Assembly (NCBI RefSeq): GCF_001187435.1
Contig: NZ_LFXA01000003.1
Coordinates: forward strand, 168,632-232,631
Length of the DNA stretch: 64,000 bases
Direction of reading: 5' to 3'
Source: Streptomyces caatingaensis
GTDB lineage: Bacteria > Actinomycetota > Actinomycetes > Streptomycetales > Streptomycetaceae
Positions 55,130 through 63,998 of this stretch are shown in pieces. Numbering within the stretch: the stretch's first letter is position 1; every line of letters begins with the position of its first letter. A model generated the notes under the pieces. That model was given only the letters and a program-made list of their open reading frames with translations. It was not told the origin of the DNA and searched no databases. The translations under genes and the position numbers were made by a program.

Positions 55130-55827
55130 GTCCCCTCATCCCCCGACCTGGACCCGGCGGGGAGCCGGAGCATGGCGAGGCCGAGCACGGCCGTCCACAG
55201 GTAGAACAGTCCGAACAGGGCGAGGCTGGGGCCTTCGCCCGGAGCGAACCAGCCCCGGTCGACGAAGAGGAAGAAGACGTGCGGTAGGCCCAGGGCCGCG
55301 GTGGCGAAGCTGTAGGCAGCGGTCCAGCGGGGCAGCGCCCGGGTTCTGCGGATGGCCATTCCGGTGCAGAAGGCGGTGAGGGAGACGAAGGGCTGGGCCG
55401 GCAGCCAGACGAACAGCGATGCCTCGAAGGAAAACCTGATCAGGGAGTCGTCGAAGGTGTGGTGGTACCCGGCTCCGGCGGAGGCCATCACCCACAGGAC
55501 CGTCGCCAGGGTGTGGAGGACGACGACCACGGTCATGGCCGGAGTGATGGCCAGGAGAGACACCGTGGGGCGTCCGGCCCTGCGGAGCACGGCGGTCAGG
55601 CCGGCGATGAAGAACAGGGTCAGCGGATAAGCGAAGAAGCCGACGTAGCACTGGGCCAGATAGAGACCGGAGTTCCTGGCGAAGTAGTCGACGATCCGGT
55701 CGGTGGAGGAACCCCAGTTGGGGAACAGGTGCGGAAAGTCGTGGCTGGCCAGAACCGACAGGACGAGGGCGGGAAAGGCGATGACGCCGGCCAGACCGGC
55801 CCAGCGGACTTCCTGACGCGTGGTCAT
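55126..55827 (-). CDS. Integral membrane protein (DUF4386-like), first paralogue
   Basis: A 233-residue protein with about six predicted membrane helices (for example WAGLAGVIAFPALVLSVLA near 9-27, YVGFFAYPLTLFFIAGLTAV near 61-80, and ALFGLFYLWTAVLGLAML near 205-222). The ATG follows GGAGGA by four bases and overlaps the stop codon of the flavin monooxygenase. It is nearly identical in length and layout to the downstream gene. The conserved opening and a shared HxFPxxxPxWG-like segment (HDFPHLFPNWG here, DHFPGIYPTWG downstream) mark a duplication. The role is unknown. Coupling to an oxidoreductase suggests that both work on one substrate or complex at the membrane. Confidence 0.75.
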   Translation of the reverse strand: MTTRQEVRWAGLAGVIAFPALVLSVLASHDFPHLFPNWGSSTDRIVDYFARNSGLYLAQCYVGFFAYPLTLFFIAGLTAVLRRAGRPTVSLLAITPAMTVVVVLHTLATVLWVMASAGAGYHHTFDDSLIRFSFEASLFVWLPAQPFVSLTAFCTGMAIRRTRALPRWTAAYSFATAALGLPHVFFLFVDRGWFAPGEGPSLALFGLFYLWTAVLGLAMLRLPAGSRSGDEGT

Positions 55828-57308
55828 GTCTCCTCCGAAGTAGGGGTGTTCGCGGGGACGGTCTCCGGCCGGGCCCGCCGGGGGTCCCTGCGGAGGCACG
55901 GGGCAGGGGCCAGGGCACGGGCGAGGTGCCGGGGGCGGACAAGGGTGGCGGGACCGGCGAGCATGTTGGCGACGCGGACGAAGTCCTCGAACATGCGCGG
56001 GTCGTGCGGGATGCGCTCCTGCCATCGCCGCAGATACCAGCATGCGGCCCGGACTGTCGCGGGCGACGGCTCACCGGTGGGCCAGCCGCGGTCCGTGAGG
56101 GTGGCCATGGCCCAGGGCCAGGCGGTGATCCGGGCGAGCCGGTGCTGGAAGCGCCGGGCGAACCCGGTCAGGTCGTGTCCCCGGTGCCGGACGAGCAGGT
56201 CACGGAGGGCGCGGGCCTCGACCGCGGCCACCGTCATGCCCTGGGCGTAGACGGGGTTGAAGACACAGGCCGCGTCGCCGAGTACGAGCAGGCCGTCGGG
56301 CCAGGGCGAGAGCCGGTGGTAGTACGTGCGGCGGTTGGCGGTGCGGGCGTAGCGGACGGCCGATGAGTGCGGCTCCAGGATGGCGAGGACGGTGGCCAGG
56401 TCGCTGTGCAGGGACCTGGCGAAGGCGTGGAAGCCGTCGTCGTCGGTGGGCGGGTGGTCGTCGGCGGCTCCTTGCAGGGTGACCAGGAGCTGGTGGTCCT
56501 CGATGTGCAGGGCGAAGCAGCCCCGTGTGTGGCCGGGGGGCTGCGGCGGCTCGAAGAGGGCCCGCCAGGAAGCCGCGGGGACGCGGCCGGTGCGGTAGCG
56601 GCGGGAGGCGTAGCCGACGCGGGCGTCCACCGTTGTCCCGGCCACGCGCGGGAGCCCGAGAGCGACCAGCCAGTCGGGCAGATGGGAGGCGCGGCCGCCC
56701 GCGTCGACGACCAGTTCCGCCTGGTGGACCGCCGGTGTCCGGACGCGGCTGCCGGGGGCCCGGTGGGTGAGGTGAACACCGGTGACCTGCCGGGCCGCGC
56801 TGTCGGTCAGCAGACCGGTGACGGTGCAGCCGTCGCGGATGCGGACACCGGGGAGTGCGGCGACGCGGGTGCGGACCGCGGTTTCCAGCAGGGGGCGGCT
56901 GACGGGCTGGATGAGGATTCCCGAGGGCATGGGTCGGGCCGCGCCGCCCGGTAGTTGAAGGCGCGCGTCCTGGCAGAAGTCCACCACCGGCGCTCCCGCC
57001 GCGTGCAGCTGCTGCCGCAGGCCGGGGAAGAGTTCCGAGAAGATCTCCAGGCCGCGGGCCTGGAGGGCGTGGGCGTGGCGGCCCTGCGGGACGCCCCGCC
57101 GTGGCCGCGGGTCCGAGGGGAGATGATCGCGTTCGAACACGGTGATCTCTTCGAAGACGCCGGCGAGGGCACGTGCGGTGAGGAGGCCGGCGATCCCCGC
57201 TCCGATGACGGCGGCCCGCCCGAACCGCCGGGCGGGGTGTTCACGAGAGGGCCTGACGTGCAGTGATTCAGCCCCATGAAGATCGTTCCCCACCCCGCTG
57301 TAGATCAC
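55824..57308 (-). CDS. FAD-dependent monooxygenase (aromatic hydroxylase-like)
   Basis: A 494-residue flavoprotein. The dinucleotide-binding motif is AVIGAGIAGLLTAR (about 33-46), followed by EITVFERD. The second FAD motif is LLVLGDAACVFNPVYAQGMT (about 325), the GD motif of the PHBH/UbiH-type monooxygenase fold. Between them VVDAGGRASHLPDWL matches the DG-like region. The GTG start at 57308 is chosen because GGAGGA lies about seven bases upstream; an ATG at 57359 would add 17 residues without a good ribosome site. Its stop overlaps the next gene (ATGA). It would hydroxylate a small, probably aromatic, substrate using NAD(P)H. It is too far from the aur genes to tie to aureothin. Confidence 0.82.
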   Translation of the reverse strand: MIYSGVGNDLHGAESLHVRPSREHPARRFGRAAVIGAGIAGLLTARALAGVFEEITVFERDHLPSDPRPRRGVPQGRHAHALQARGLEIFSELFPGLRQQLHAAGAPVVDFCQDARLQLPGGAARPMPSGILIQPVSRPLLETAVRTRVAALPGVRIRDGCTVTGLLTDSAARQVTGVHLTHRAPGSRVRTPAVHQAELVVDAGGRASHLPDWLVALGLPRVAGTTVDARVGYASRRYRTGRVPAASWRALFEPPQPPGHTRGCFALHIEDHQLLVTLQGAADDHPPTDDDGFHAFARSLHSDLATVLAILEPHSSAVRYARTANRRTYYHRLSPWPDGLLVLGDAACVFNPVYAQGMTVAAVEARALRDLLVRHRGHDLTGFARRFQHRLARITAWPWAMATLTDRGWPTGEPSPATVRAACWYLRRWQERIPHDPRMFEDFVRVANMLAGPATLVRPRHLARALAPAPCLRRDPRRARPETVPANTPTSEET

Positions 57309-57451
57309 TTCCCATTCCTCCGGGGTCCAGAGAGCGGCGAACGCGGCGATGGGCCGCACAGGAATCCGTGCGGCCCATCGCCGTCCAAGCCGTACGGCCC
57401 AGCTCGGTGGTCACGTTGCGTTGCCGACCACCGGTCCCACCAAGAGCACAG

Positions 57452-57787
57452 TCAGCTGCTGTTGGTGCGGTGGTGGGTTGCTCGCTGAAGCCGACCGAGG
57501 TGGACGGCCTGCGTGATGCCCATTCCCCAGAAGGCGGCCGTGACCCATGCCGGTATCGCCTGCGCATCGGATCCGCCCAACAGCATCTGGATGAGCACCA
57601 CGGCCGCGACTCCGGGCAGCAGCGCCAAGGCGTCCGTGAAGGCTTCCAGGCGGGCCATGCGGCTGCGCACTCCTCGGTGCGTGAGATACACGTCCAGGCC
57701 CAGGGAGGCTGTGCAGAACACTGCAACGCCTGTCCATAACCACCAGTTCACAGGAAACACCCCTTCTGCTGCCGCGTTCTCCGTCAT
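57452..57787 (-). CDS. Small membrane protein, function unknown
   Basis: A 111-residue protein with about three hydrophobic segments: WWLWTGVAVFCTASLGLDVYL (about 15-35), LALLPGVAAVVLIQMLL (about 54-70) and AWVTAAFWGMGITQAVHL (about 79-96). Short basic loops lie between them (RGVRSRMARLE). No family is recognised. It precedes the monooxygenase operon on the same strand with a gap of about 140 bases, so it is probably a separate unit. Codon use is ordinary for the genome. Confidence 0.55.
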   Translation of the reverse strand: MTENAAAEGVFPVNWWLWTGVAVFCTASLGLDVYLTHRGVRSRMARLEAFTDALALLPGVAAVVLIQMLLGGSDAQAIPAWVTAAFWGMGITQAVHLGRLQRATHHRTNSS

Positions 57788-57809
57788 GATGGCAGAGGTG
57801 CAGGCTGTG

Positions 57810-58766
57810 TTAGTCGCAGCCGTTGCTGTAGACGCCCGGGATGAAGATGCCGGCGGCGAACTTGATCTTCAGGCAGTAGCCGTCGCCGCGGGCTTCGACG
57901 GCCTTGGCCGAGACCAGCGCGGCGTTGACCGAGTACAGCGCGTTCAGGGGCGGCGGCAGGAATTTCGTGGATATGGCTGCGGTCGCTCCGTAGATGGCGA
58001 TGTTCTTCGTCTCGGACTTGGTGAAGTATGCGGTGCCGGTGACGTTGCCCCAGGTGATCTTGGGGTCGGCCACGACGGGGAAGGCCGTGTCCTTGTTGGT
58101 CTCGATGTGCTGGGTGAGCGTGTTGCCCTCGAGCTTGTAGCTGGTGGCGACGGGCTTGCCGTTCGCGTCCTTGGCCCAGGGAGCCTCGATGGCGCCGACC
58201 ATGACGCTCTTGCCGCCCGCTGTGGTGCGGGAGACGTGGTATCCACCGTCGGCGTCGGGCAGGACCAGGGCGCCCTCGGGGAGGTTGAGGGCGAAGCGCT
58301 GGTCCGTGGACGCGGCCGAGTCCTTGAGGGTGACCAGGGTGCGGGCACCACCGTCGACGGTGGGCTGGACGGCGAGGTCGGTGGACCGGGCGACACCGGA
58401 GTAGACGACAGTGCCGGCACCGGCCTTGACGCCGGCAACGCTCTTGGCGTTCTCCAACTGCAGGCCCAGGGAGGTCCCGTCCGCCGCGGCCGCCTTGACC
58501 TGTCCGGCGGAAGAGGCGGGGGCGGTGACCGTGATGCGGCCCGCTTCAGTGCTGGTGGTGGCCTGAGCCGCGGCTCCGGCAGACGCCGTGGAAGAGGCAA
58601 CGTCGTTGGTCCCGCTCGCCTTCTCCACGACCGAGACAGCACGTGCAGTGTCGTTGGGGGCGCCGTCGGCAAAGGCGGGCGACGCCGAACCCACGAGGGC
58701 CAAGGCAGCCACGAGGGACGCAGCAGACATCACACTGTTAAGAGCAGATCTACGAACCATGCGCAC
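57810..58766 (-). CDS. Secreted protein, function unknown
   Basis: A 318-residue protein with a signal peptide (VRMVRRSALNSVMSAASLVA, cleavage near PAFADGAP at about residue 33). The mature part is Ala/Thr/Ser-rich at first (about 35-85) and then beta-rich. The C-terminal domain contains FPVVADPKITWGN, a segment seen in other secreted actinobacterial proteins of unknown role, and ends with two cysteines (GYCLKIKF and SNGCD). The GTG at 58766 is preferred because GGAG lies six bases upstream; ATG 58760 and GTG 58778 are alternatives. The gene is less GC-biased than its neighbours toward the accessory end of the window. Confidence 0.7.
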   Translation of the reverse strand: MRMVRRSALNSVMSAASLVAALALVGSASPAFADGAPNDTARAVSVVEKASGTNDVASSTASAGAAAQATTSTEAGRITVTAPASSAGQVKAAAADGTSLGLQLENAKSVAGVKAGAGTVVYSGVARSTDLAVQPTVDGGARTLVTLKDSAASTDQRFALNLPEGALVLPDADGGYHVSRTTAGGKSVMVGAIEAPWAKDANGKPVATSYKLEGNTLTQHIETNKDTAFPVVADPKITWGNVTGTAYFTKSETKNIAIYGATAAISTKFLPPPLNALYSVNAALVSAKAVEARGDGYCLKIKFAAGIFIPGVYSNGCD

Positions 58767-59516
58767 AAGCCACTCCAAGAATCGAGATGACAGCCTGGGT
58801 CGGCAGAAGGTGCGGCCCGGCTGCGTTAGCGATCAAGAAACTAGATGGCCGACGCAATCAGCCCAAGTGCCGTACCGCAGTACAGGCCATTTGGGGACCC
58901 CTGCTCACGTGGGCAATCCACCCAACGGACCCAGGTCTTCCGCATCGGGGCTCGCGCGTCGACGCCTCCGCCTCCGGGCAACCCGCATGCACCTCCGCGC
59001 AGTTGCCGTCTCGGTCAGCTCTTCCAGGAAGGCCGCGTCTCGATCAGGCGTGACGAACGGAAAGCAATCACAGTGCGACCGAAAGTAACTGCATGGCCAA
59101 GAATGCCCTCTTGCCGCGCCGAGCTCCGCCAGACAACGGAACTCAGGGCGGCCGGCGACGGACCGGGCCTGCCAGTACGCCCCGGCCGACGACTGTCGCC
59201 TCCGAACAGTGCCGCCGGGAGTGGGACCCGGGTGCTCAGGAACCGGGAGCGGGAGGTGGTTCCTTCACCCAGGTCAGCGTCGCCGATCGCAGGACGAAGC
59301 GAGCCCTGGGGTTGCAAGGGCAACAGATCCGACCTGCATGGCGTGATCTTCACCAGTCCACGCACGGACGGTAACGAGCGGAGCTTGAGCCGTTGTTGTC
59401 GTTTGGGATCTTTGGCGATCAGCCCCTGCGATCTTGGACGGGCTCCCCTACGGCGTGGGTGGGGTTCCGGCTGCCCTGAGGCAGGGCCTCAAGGGGGGCG
59501 TTGTCGAGAGAGCGCG
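58767..59516. other. Intergenic region, no gene supported
   Basis: About 750 bases without a frame that has a start signal and a recognisable product. GC content is lower than in the rest of the window and codon-position bias is absent. It may be the relic of earlier insertions, given the decayed genes downstream. Confidence 0.5.
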
Positions 59517-59741
59517 TCACCGACGCTTCTTGATCCAGGTGATCAAGGCCGCGACTCCCAGGGGCACAACAACTGCCGCTTTCGCCGCAAGCTTCGCCGA
59601 CAACCATCCGGTCCCGGGGGTCAACCAACCCAGCCACCAGGCAAGGGCTGCCAGCAGCCCAGCAGCCACCAGCGCGCCGACTGCGAACAGCACGCTCCGA
59701 AGACCGCCGCTGCCTCGTAACTCTCGTTTCCCTTCGCTCAT
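59517..59741 (-). CDS. Small two-helix membrane protein
   Basis: A 74-residue protein with a charged N-terminus (MSEGKRELRGSGG) and two hydrophobic segments (VLFAVGALVAAGLLAALAWW at about 17-36 and AAKAAVVVPLGVAALITWI at about 52-70), then a basic tail (KKRR). The pattern is convincing for a bitopic hairpin membrane protein. No Shine-Dalgarno is visible, so the transcript may be leaderless or the start may differ. Function and family are unknown. Confidence 0.5.
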   Translation of the reverse strand: MSEGKRELRGSGGLRSVLFAVGALVAAGLLAALAWWLGWLTPGTGWLSAKLAAKAAVVVPLGVAALITWIKKRR

Positions 59742-59941
59742 GAGGGCGACTATAGGGGCATGCCGGAATGCTTCATTCCTGGACTGCCCGGTCCGACAGC
59801 CGACCGAGGCCGGGCCCGGCCGGCAGGTGTCAGGCTCCGCCACGAAGCGAGCAGCCGCACGTGCGCAGTCGCTACCGCACTGACCACACGAACGAGGTGC
59901 ATCAGGTCTTCGGATGCGCGGGAACGACATGCCAGGTCTTG

Positions 59942-59960
59942 CAACTGTCTTGCACAGTTG
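59942..59960. promoter_or_regulatory. Inverted repeat upstream of the coiled-coil HTH gene
   Basis: CAACTGT and ACAGTTG form a perfect seven-base-pair dyad with a five-base loop about 80 bases before the gene at 60041. A TACGAT hexamer at 59994-59999 is a fair -10 box. The dyad could be the operator of this gene or of the nearby XRE regulator. Confidence 0.4.
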
Positions 59961-60040
59961 GCGAATTGGCTGCCAGGTGCGGCTGGCGTTGCCTACGATG
60001 GCTGCCGTTGCATGGGCAGCCAGGTATCGGGAGGGAGCGG

Positions 60041-60655
60041 ATGGGCTCCGTCGACACAGATGAGGTAGCCGCGGTACCAGGGCTGCGGGCAGCTGTCGGT
60101 TTCTACTCCGGCAAGGTCGGGCGGCTGCTGCAGAGGAAGTCGGAGCTCGAAGCCGAACTCGCCCTTGTCGCCGCGGAGGTGGCGAAGGTATCCGCCACCC
60201 GTGACCAGTTGCGTGAGGCGCTTGAGGAGATCCTCGCGGATGCTCCGCCACCCGTGAACGAAGAAACAGCCCCGGACGGCCCCGCGGGGGACGGCTCCCC
60301 GCAGACGGAGTCCGGGCCCAATACGGACCCGCCTCCCGGACAACAGGACAGGGCACCGGCCGATGACGATCCACCGCCTCCCCGGACAGAGGTTGCCGCA
60401 GGCCAGCGGACCGCGACGGGCGAGTTGATGGAGGCGGTCGAGCGGATTCTGGTGACTGCTGGGCGGTCGATGCCGGTGCGGGACATCACGGAGGCGCTCG
60501 GGCGGCCGACCCGGGGGAAGGCAGGGCGGGGGCCCCTCGCGACGGTCCGCGGGACGTGCAAGCGGCTGGTGAAGAACGGCCGGGTCGTCGAGGAGCCGGT
60601 GGGCATGTTCGCCGTCGCCAGGGCCAACGGCTCACCGACGAAGGAGGCCGCCTAA
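60041..60655 (+). CDS. Coiled-coil protein with C-terminal winged-helix-like domain
   Basis: A 204-residue protein. The N-terminal coiled coil (about 15-70, KSELEAELALVAAEVAKVSA) is followed by a Pro/Asp/Glu-rich linker (about 75-125). The C-terminal domain has GELMEAVERILVTAGRSMPV and RDITEALGRPTRGKAG (about 130-165), a pattern of winged-helix domains that read DNA. GGGAGG lies six bases before the ATG. A strong hairpin terminator follows the stop. This architecture recurs in actinobacterial accessory DNA. It is probably a DNA-binding regulator of the mobile region; a precise role is not assignable. Confidence 0.7.
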   Translation: MGSVDTDEVAAVPGLRAAVGFYSGKVGRLLQRKSELEAELALVAAEVAKVSATRDQLREALEEILADAPPPVNEETAPDGPAGDGSPQTESGPNTDPPPGQQDRAPADDDPPPPRTEVAAGQRTATGELMEAVERILVTAGRSMPVRDITEALGRPTRGKAGRGPLATVRGTCKRLVKNGRVVEEPVGMFAVARANGSPTKEAA

Positions 60656-61175
60656 CGAGAGCCTGTTCATTGGGTGTTCCCTCCCCCTCGGCGGGGGAGG
60701 GAACCAGCTCCCTGAGGTGGCACCCTCGTACGGGAGCGCGGCGTGGTCCCGTTCGCAGTGGCTCACGCACTCCCGAGGCTAGAGCAACTGGGCTCGCCTC
60801 GGGGGCGCGTGGCCTATTTTGTCGCCCCTTCGGCCGCCGATGCCGGGGGGCGGAAGGGCTGTTTTCCATGCGTACGGCGCATTCCTCCCCGGGCGGGTAG
60901 AGGGTGACGGCGAGGAAGTTCTCCAGGCGGGCGACGGTGGCGATGTCGGGCCAGCAGCGGCCGGCGATCAGGTCGGCGATGGCCTGCCGGTTGACTCCCG
61001 ACCCTTCGGCGGCCCGCCGCAGACTGCGGCCCTGGTCCGCCAGGGTGGTGGCGAGGGTGCGGGCGATGTCCTGGACGACGGCGGCGGCGGGGTCGTCGAT
61101 GAGGGCGTGGGGCCAGGTTTCCGGATCGCGGGCAAGATCGCGCGGCGGCCTGCTGCGGGTCAAACCTCCGACCAT
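60486..61175 (-). CDS. XRE-type helix-turn-helix regulator with overlong C-terminal tail
   Basis: A 229-residue frame. The first about 100 residues look real: RSLRRAAEGSGVNRQAIADL and AGRCWPDIATVARLENFLAV form an XRE-type helix-turn-helix (about 49-90). The following 120 residues are Arg/Pro-rich and overlap both a convergent terminator and the 3' end of the coiled-coil gene, so the tail is suspicious. A lost stop or a frameshift after about residue 110 is likely. The ATG has GAGGAG nine bases upstream. It is divergent from the recombinase-like gene, as expected for a regulator of a mobile element. Confidence 0.55.
   Translation of the reverse strand: MVGGLTRSRPPRDLARDPETWPHALIDDPAAAVVQDIARTLATTLADQGRSLRRAAEGSGVNRQAIADLIAGRCWPDIATVARLENFLAVTLYPPGEECAVRMENSPSAPRHRRPKGRQNRPRAPEASPVALASGVREPLRTGPRRAPVRGCHLRELVPSPAEGEGTPNEQALVRRPPSSVSRWPWRRRTCPPAPRRPGRSSPAACTSRGPSRGAPALPSPGSAARAPP
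60676..60704 (+). terminator. Strong hairpin terminator after the coiled-coil HTH gene
   Basis: A perfect 12-base-pair inverted repeat (GTTCCCTCCCCC with GGGGGAGGGAAC, loop TCGGC) starts 21 bases after the stop codon at 60655. It is symmetrical and could also stop transcripts coming from the minus strand. There is no U-run. Confidence 0.75.
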
Positions 61176-61250
61176 GTTGATGCACTCCTCTCGGTGAAGA
61201 TCGGCTTCGATGCCTTCACCGGCTGCTTGTCCAGCCGATTTGGTTGGACC

Positions 61251-62197
61251 GTGACGTTGAGCCCTGAGGTTTCCCGGCGGATCCGCGACTACCGTCCCCG
61301 TCTGCCACACCGGCGGTGGGCGCCGGTCGCCGACCAGGTCAGAGCGACGGTGGCCGCGGCGGCTCCTGCCACCTGCTACGAGGCGGGGCATCTGCTGCAT
61401 GTGGTGGGGCGGCTGGCGGTGTGGGCGGACGGCTGCGGGCTCCCGCGGGATCCCGGGGTGTGGATGCGGACCGAGACGATCGACGCGTTCGGCTGTCGGG
61501 CTGTGCCGGCATGGACGGCTCCACCGTGCAGACCTACCGCTCCTGGCTGCGGCGGGTGCGTGAGGCCCTGGTGTGGGTGCAACGCGGTGAGGCGCCCGCT
61601 GCACGGCTGTCCTCGCCGCGCGACCCACAGCCTCCTTACGAGCGCGGGGAGTTGTCGCGGTTGCGGGCCTGGGCGGCCCAACTGCCGGGACAGGCCCGGC
61701 TGGACGGCCTGGCGCTGATTGGCGCTGGGTGCCGGATGCGGCCTGGCACCCCGGCGAGGTCCCCCGGGTCCGGGGGCAGCCACATCCGCGTCACCACATC
61801 CGGCGTCGCGGTGCTGGACCAGGAGATGCTCGGCCGGCTGGTGGCCTGCCACACCGGATGGGAGACCGTGCTCGCCGAGCTGAGGGAGACGGCGGGGGCG
61901 GGTTTCCTGTTCCGGCCGGGCCGGAAGGTGGCGGCGGCGAAGAACCTCGTCTCGTCCTGGCCGCACCGTCACCGCCCGCATGCCGGTCTCCCGCCGCTGT
62001 CGGCCCGCCGGCTGCGGTCGACCTGGATCGTCCGGCTGCTGGCCGAAGGTGTCAGCCCGGCGGTTGTCGCATCGGCGGCGGGCATGGTCTCCCCGGCCGG
62101 CCTTGGCCCCTATCACCGCTGGGTCCCGCCGCTGACGGACAAGGAGGTCGTCCGCTCCTGCGCGGTCGCCGCCGGTGAGGCCCCGGCCCGAAGGTGA
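61251..62197 (+). pseudogene. Tyrosine-recombinase-like gene with a frameshift
   Basis: The first part reads VTLSPEVSRRIRDYRPRLP up to MRTETIDAF near 61490. The frame then breaks, and the continuation is in the next frame from about 61505 (GMDGSTVQTYRSWLRRVREAL) to the stop at 62197. A single-base insertion or deletion explains the break. The C-terminal part LSARRLRSTWIVRLLAEGV followed by GPYHRWVP resembles the R...Y region of tyrosine recombinases, though the motif is weak. An N-terminal SAM-like helical domain precedes it, as in integrases. Its neighbours are the XRE regulator and the decayed transposase. The protein family is a tentative call; the frameshift is directly visible. Confidence 0.45.
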
Positions 62198-62219
62198 GGA
62201 GCTGGCGGCACGGTTGCTG

Positions 62220-63998
62220 CGGCCAAGGCTCCGTCCCGGCCGGCTGACCGAGATACCCGACTCCAAGGTCGGGCAGCTGCTGTCGGTGCTGACCGCTCCG
62301 GCCTGCCCCAGCGGCTGGAGGAGCTGTTGGACGGCCGTCCGGGGCCGCCGGGCGTGCGGCCGCGCACGGTGCTGGCCGGGCTGATGCTCGCCGTCTACTA
62401 CACCGGGCGGGCCACCGTCGCCGAAGCGTGGCGGATACTGCATTTCCGCCTGCGGCCAACAGCCCGCGTCTGGCTGGGCATTCCCCAGGCGCCGCCGGGC
62501 TCGGCCCGGGAGTGCGTCGCTGCCAGCCGCCGTCTCTACCGGGGTCTGGACCGCATCACCACGGTCCTGGACCCGGCCCGCTGCGACCGGCGCCGACGCC
62601 TGCCCCAGGCGGACGCCGATGCCCACGCGGCGGCATGGGACACCCCGGCCGGACGCCAGGCTGCCGGCCGTCTGCAGAAGCTGGCCAACGACCTCGTCCT
62701 GACTCCGGTCAGAATCGCCCAGCAGCGGCGGGCACTTGCGCGGCTGGCGCGGCGACATCGGAGTCGACGCGACCGCCATCCCCGTCCTGGCCAAGCCCGA
62801 CAGCGAGTTCTCCGGCACGGCCTCGGTCGAGATCACCGCGGGTTTGCACTTCAGCGGCGGCTCCGACGAAGGCGTCTTCGGTTACAGCGCCACCTTCCTC
62901 GTCGCCGCCCACCCGCCCCGCACACGTCACCGGGACGACCCCGGCGAAGACGACGGCCTACCCGCAGCTGTGCCTCGGCCTGGTCCTGGACACCCCCACC
63001 GTCCGCACCGGCCCCAACGCGATCACCCTGCTGCGGCAGCTGGACGAACTCCAGCTGCCCAAAGGCACCTGCGCGGCCGACCGCGCCTACACCGGATGTA
63101 GCCCACAGCACTTCCAGGTCCCCGCCGCCGCCTCGGCTACCGCCTCGCCTCGACTACAAGGTCAAGGAACGGGGACTCCAGGGCACCTGGCAAGGGGCTC
63201 TCCTGGTCGACGGCTCGCTCGCCTGCCCGCGCATGCCCACCGCACTGGTCGAGGCCACACACGGCGCGGACGACAAGGCCGTACGCATCCGCAGCGACGA
63301 ACTCAAGGAAGCCATCGCACAACGCCGGCCGTACTTCCTCAAACTCAAGGAGAGCGCCGACGCCCGGGGCACCGTCCGGCTGCAGTGCCCGGCCGCCGGT
63401 CCGTCCCCATCGGTGAACTGCCCCCGCCGCAACCGCCTCCGCCCCAACCAGCCACGCTCCTCCGGGCCGCCCCCGACGGTGGTCAACCTGGCCGATACCC
63501 GGTCCCGGGCCGCTCATCCCGCCGCCCGGCCCACGGTCCAGCTCCCCGACAACGAGTGGCTCGACCTGCCCCCTCAAGAAGACCTGCCTGCCGTCTGCGG
63601 GGCATCCGCCATCAGCGTCCCCGCCGACGCCCGCGGCGACCTGAAGACCGCGAAGTACCGGCAGGACACGCACTACCTCAGCCCCACCTGGGACCACACC
63701 TACAAACCCATCCGCTCCCACAACGAAGGCATCAACGGCCGCCTCAAGAGCGGTGACATGGACATCGGCAACCCGAAACACCGGCCCGCCCCGGACAGGT
63801 CACCAGACCCTCCTGATCGCCATCATGACCACCATCGGGAACCTGGACATCCTGGAAACCTGGCTCTACCAACACACCGGGGCCACCCTCGACAACGACA
63901 CCGGCCTCAGCCGCGAACCCCACGGCACTCCCGGGCCAGATCACCCAGCAGCCCAACCACCGGGAAACACCGGACGGCCGCCCCCGCGCGTCACCTGA
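62220..63998 (+). pseudogene. Decayed DDE transposase-like gene, several frameshifts
   Basis: Pieces of one protein lie in order but in changing frames: RLTEIPDSKVGQLLSVLTA; RPRTVLAGLMLAVYYTGRAT; GLDRITTVLDPARCDRR; GVDATAIPVLAKPDSEFSG (about 62750); TGPNAITLLRQLDELQLP and GTCAADRAYTG (about 63010-63100); YKVKERGLQGTWQGALL (about 63150); IRSHNEGINGRLKSGDMDIG (about 63710); LLIAIMTTIGNLDILETWL (about 63810-63870). Asp in GVDAT, Asp in AADRA and Glu in HNEG could be a DDE triad. At least three frame changes are needed, so it is inactive. No terminal inverted repeats were found with certainty. The family is unassigned, and the alternative is a non-transposase conserved protein. Confidence 0.5.

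Noticed and set aside
60676..60704. Possible CRISPR or attachment-site repeat
   Set aside because: It is a single perfect hairpin just after a stop codon, which fits a terminator. No spaced direct repeats occur in the window.
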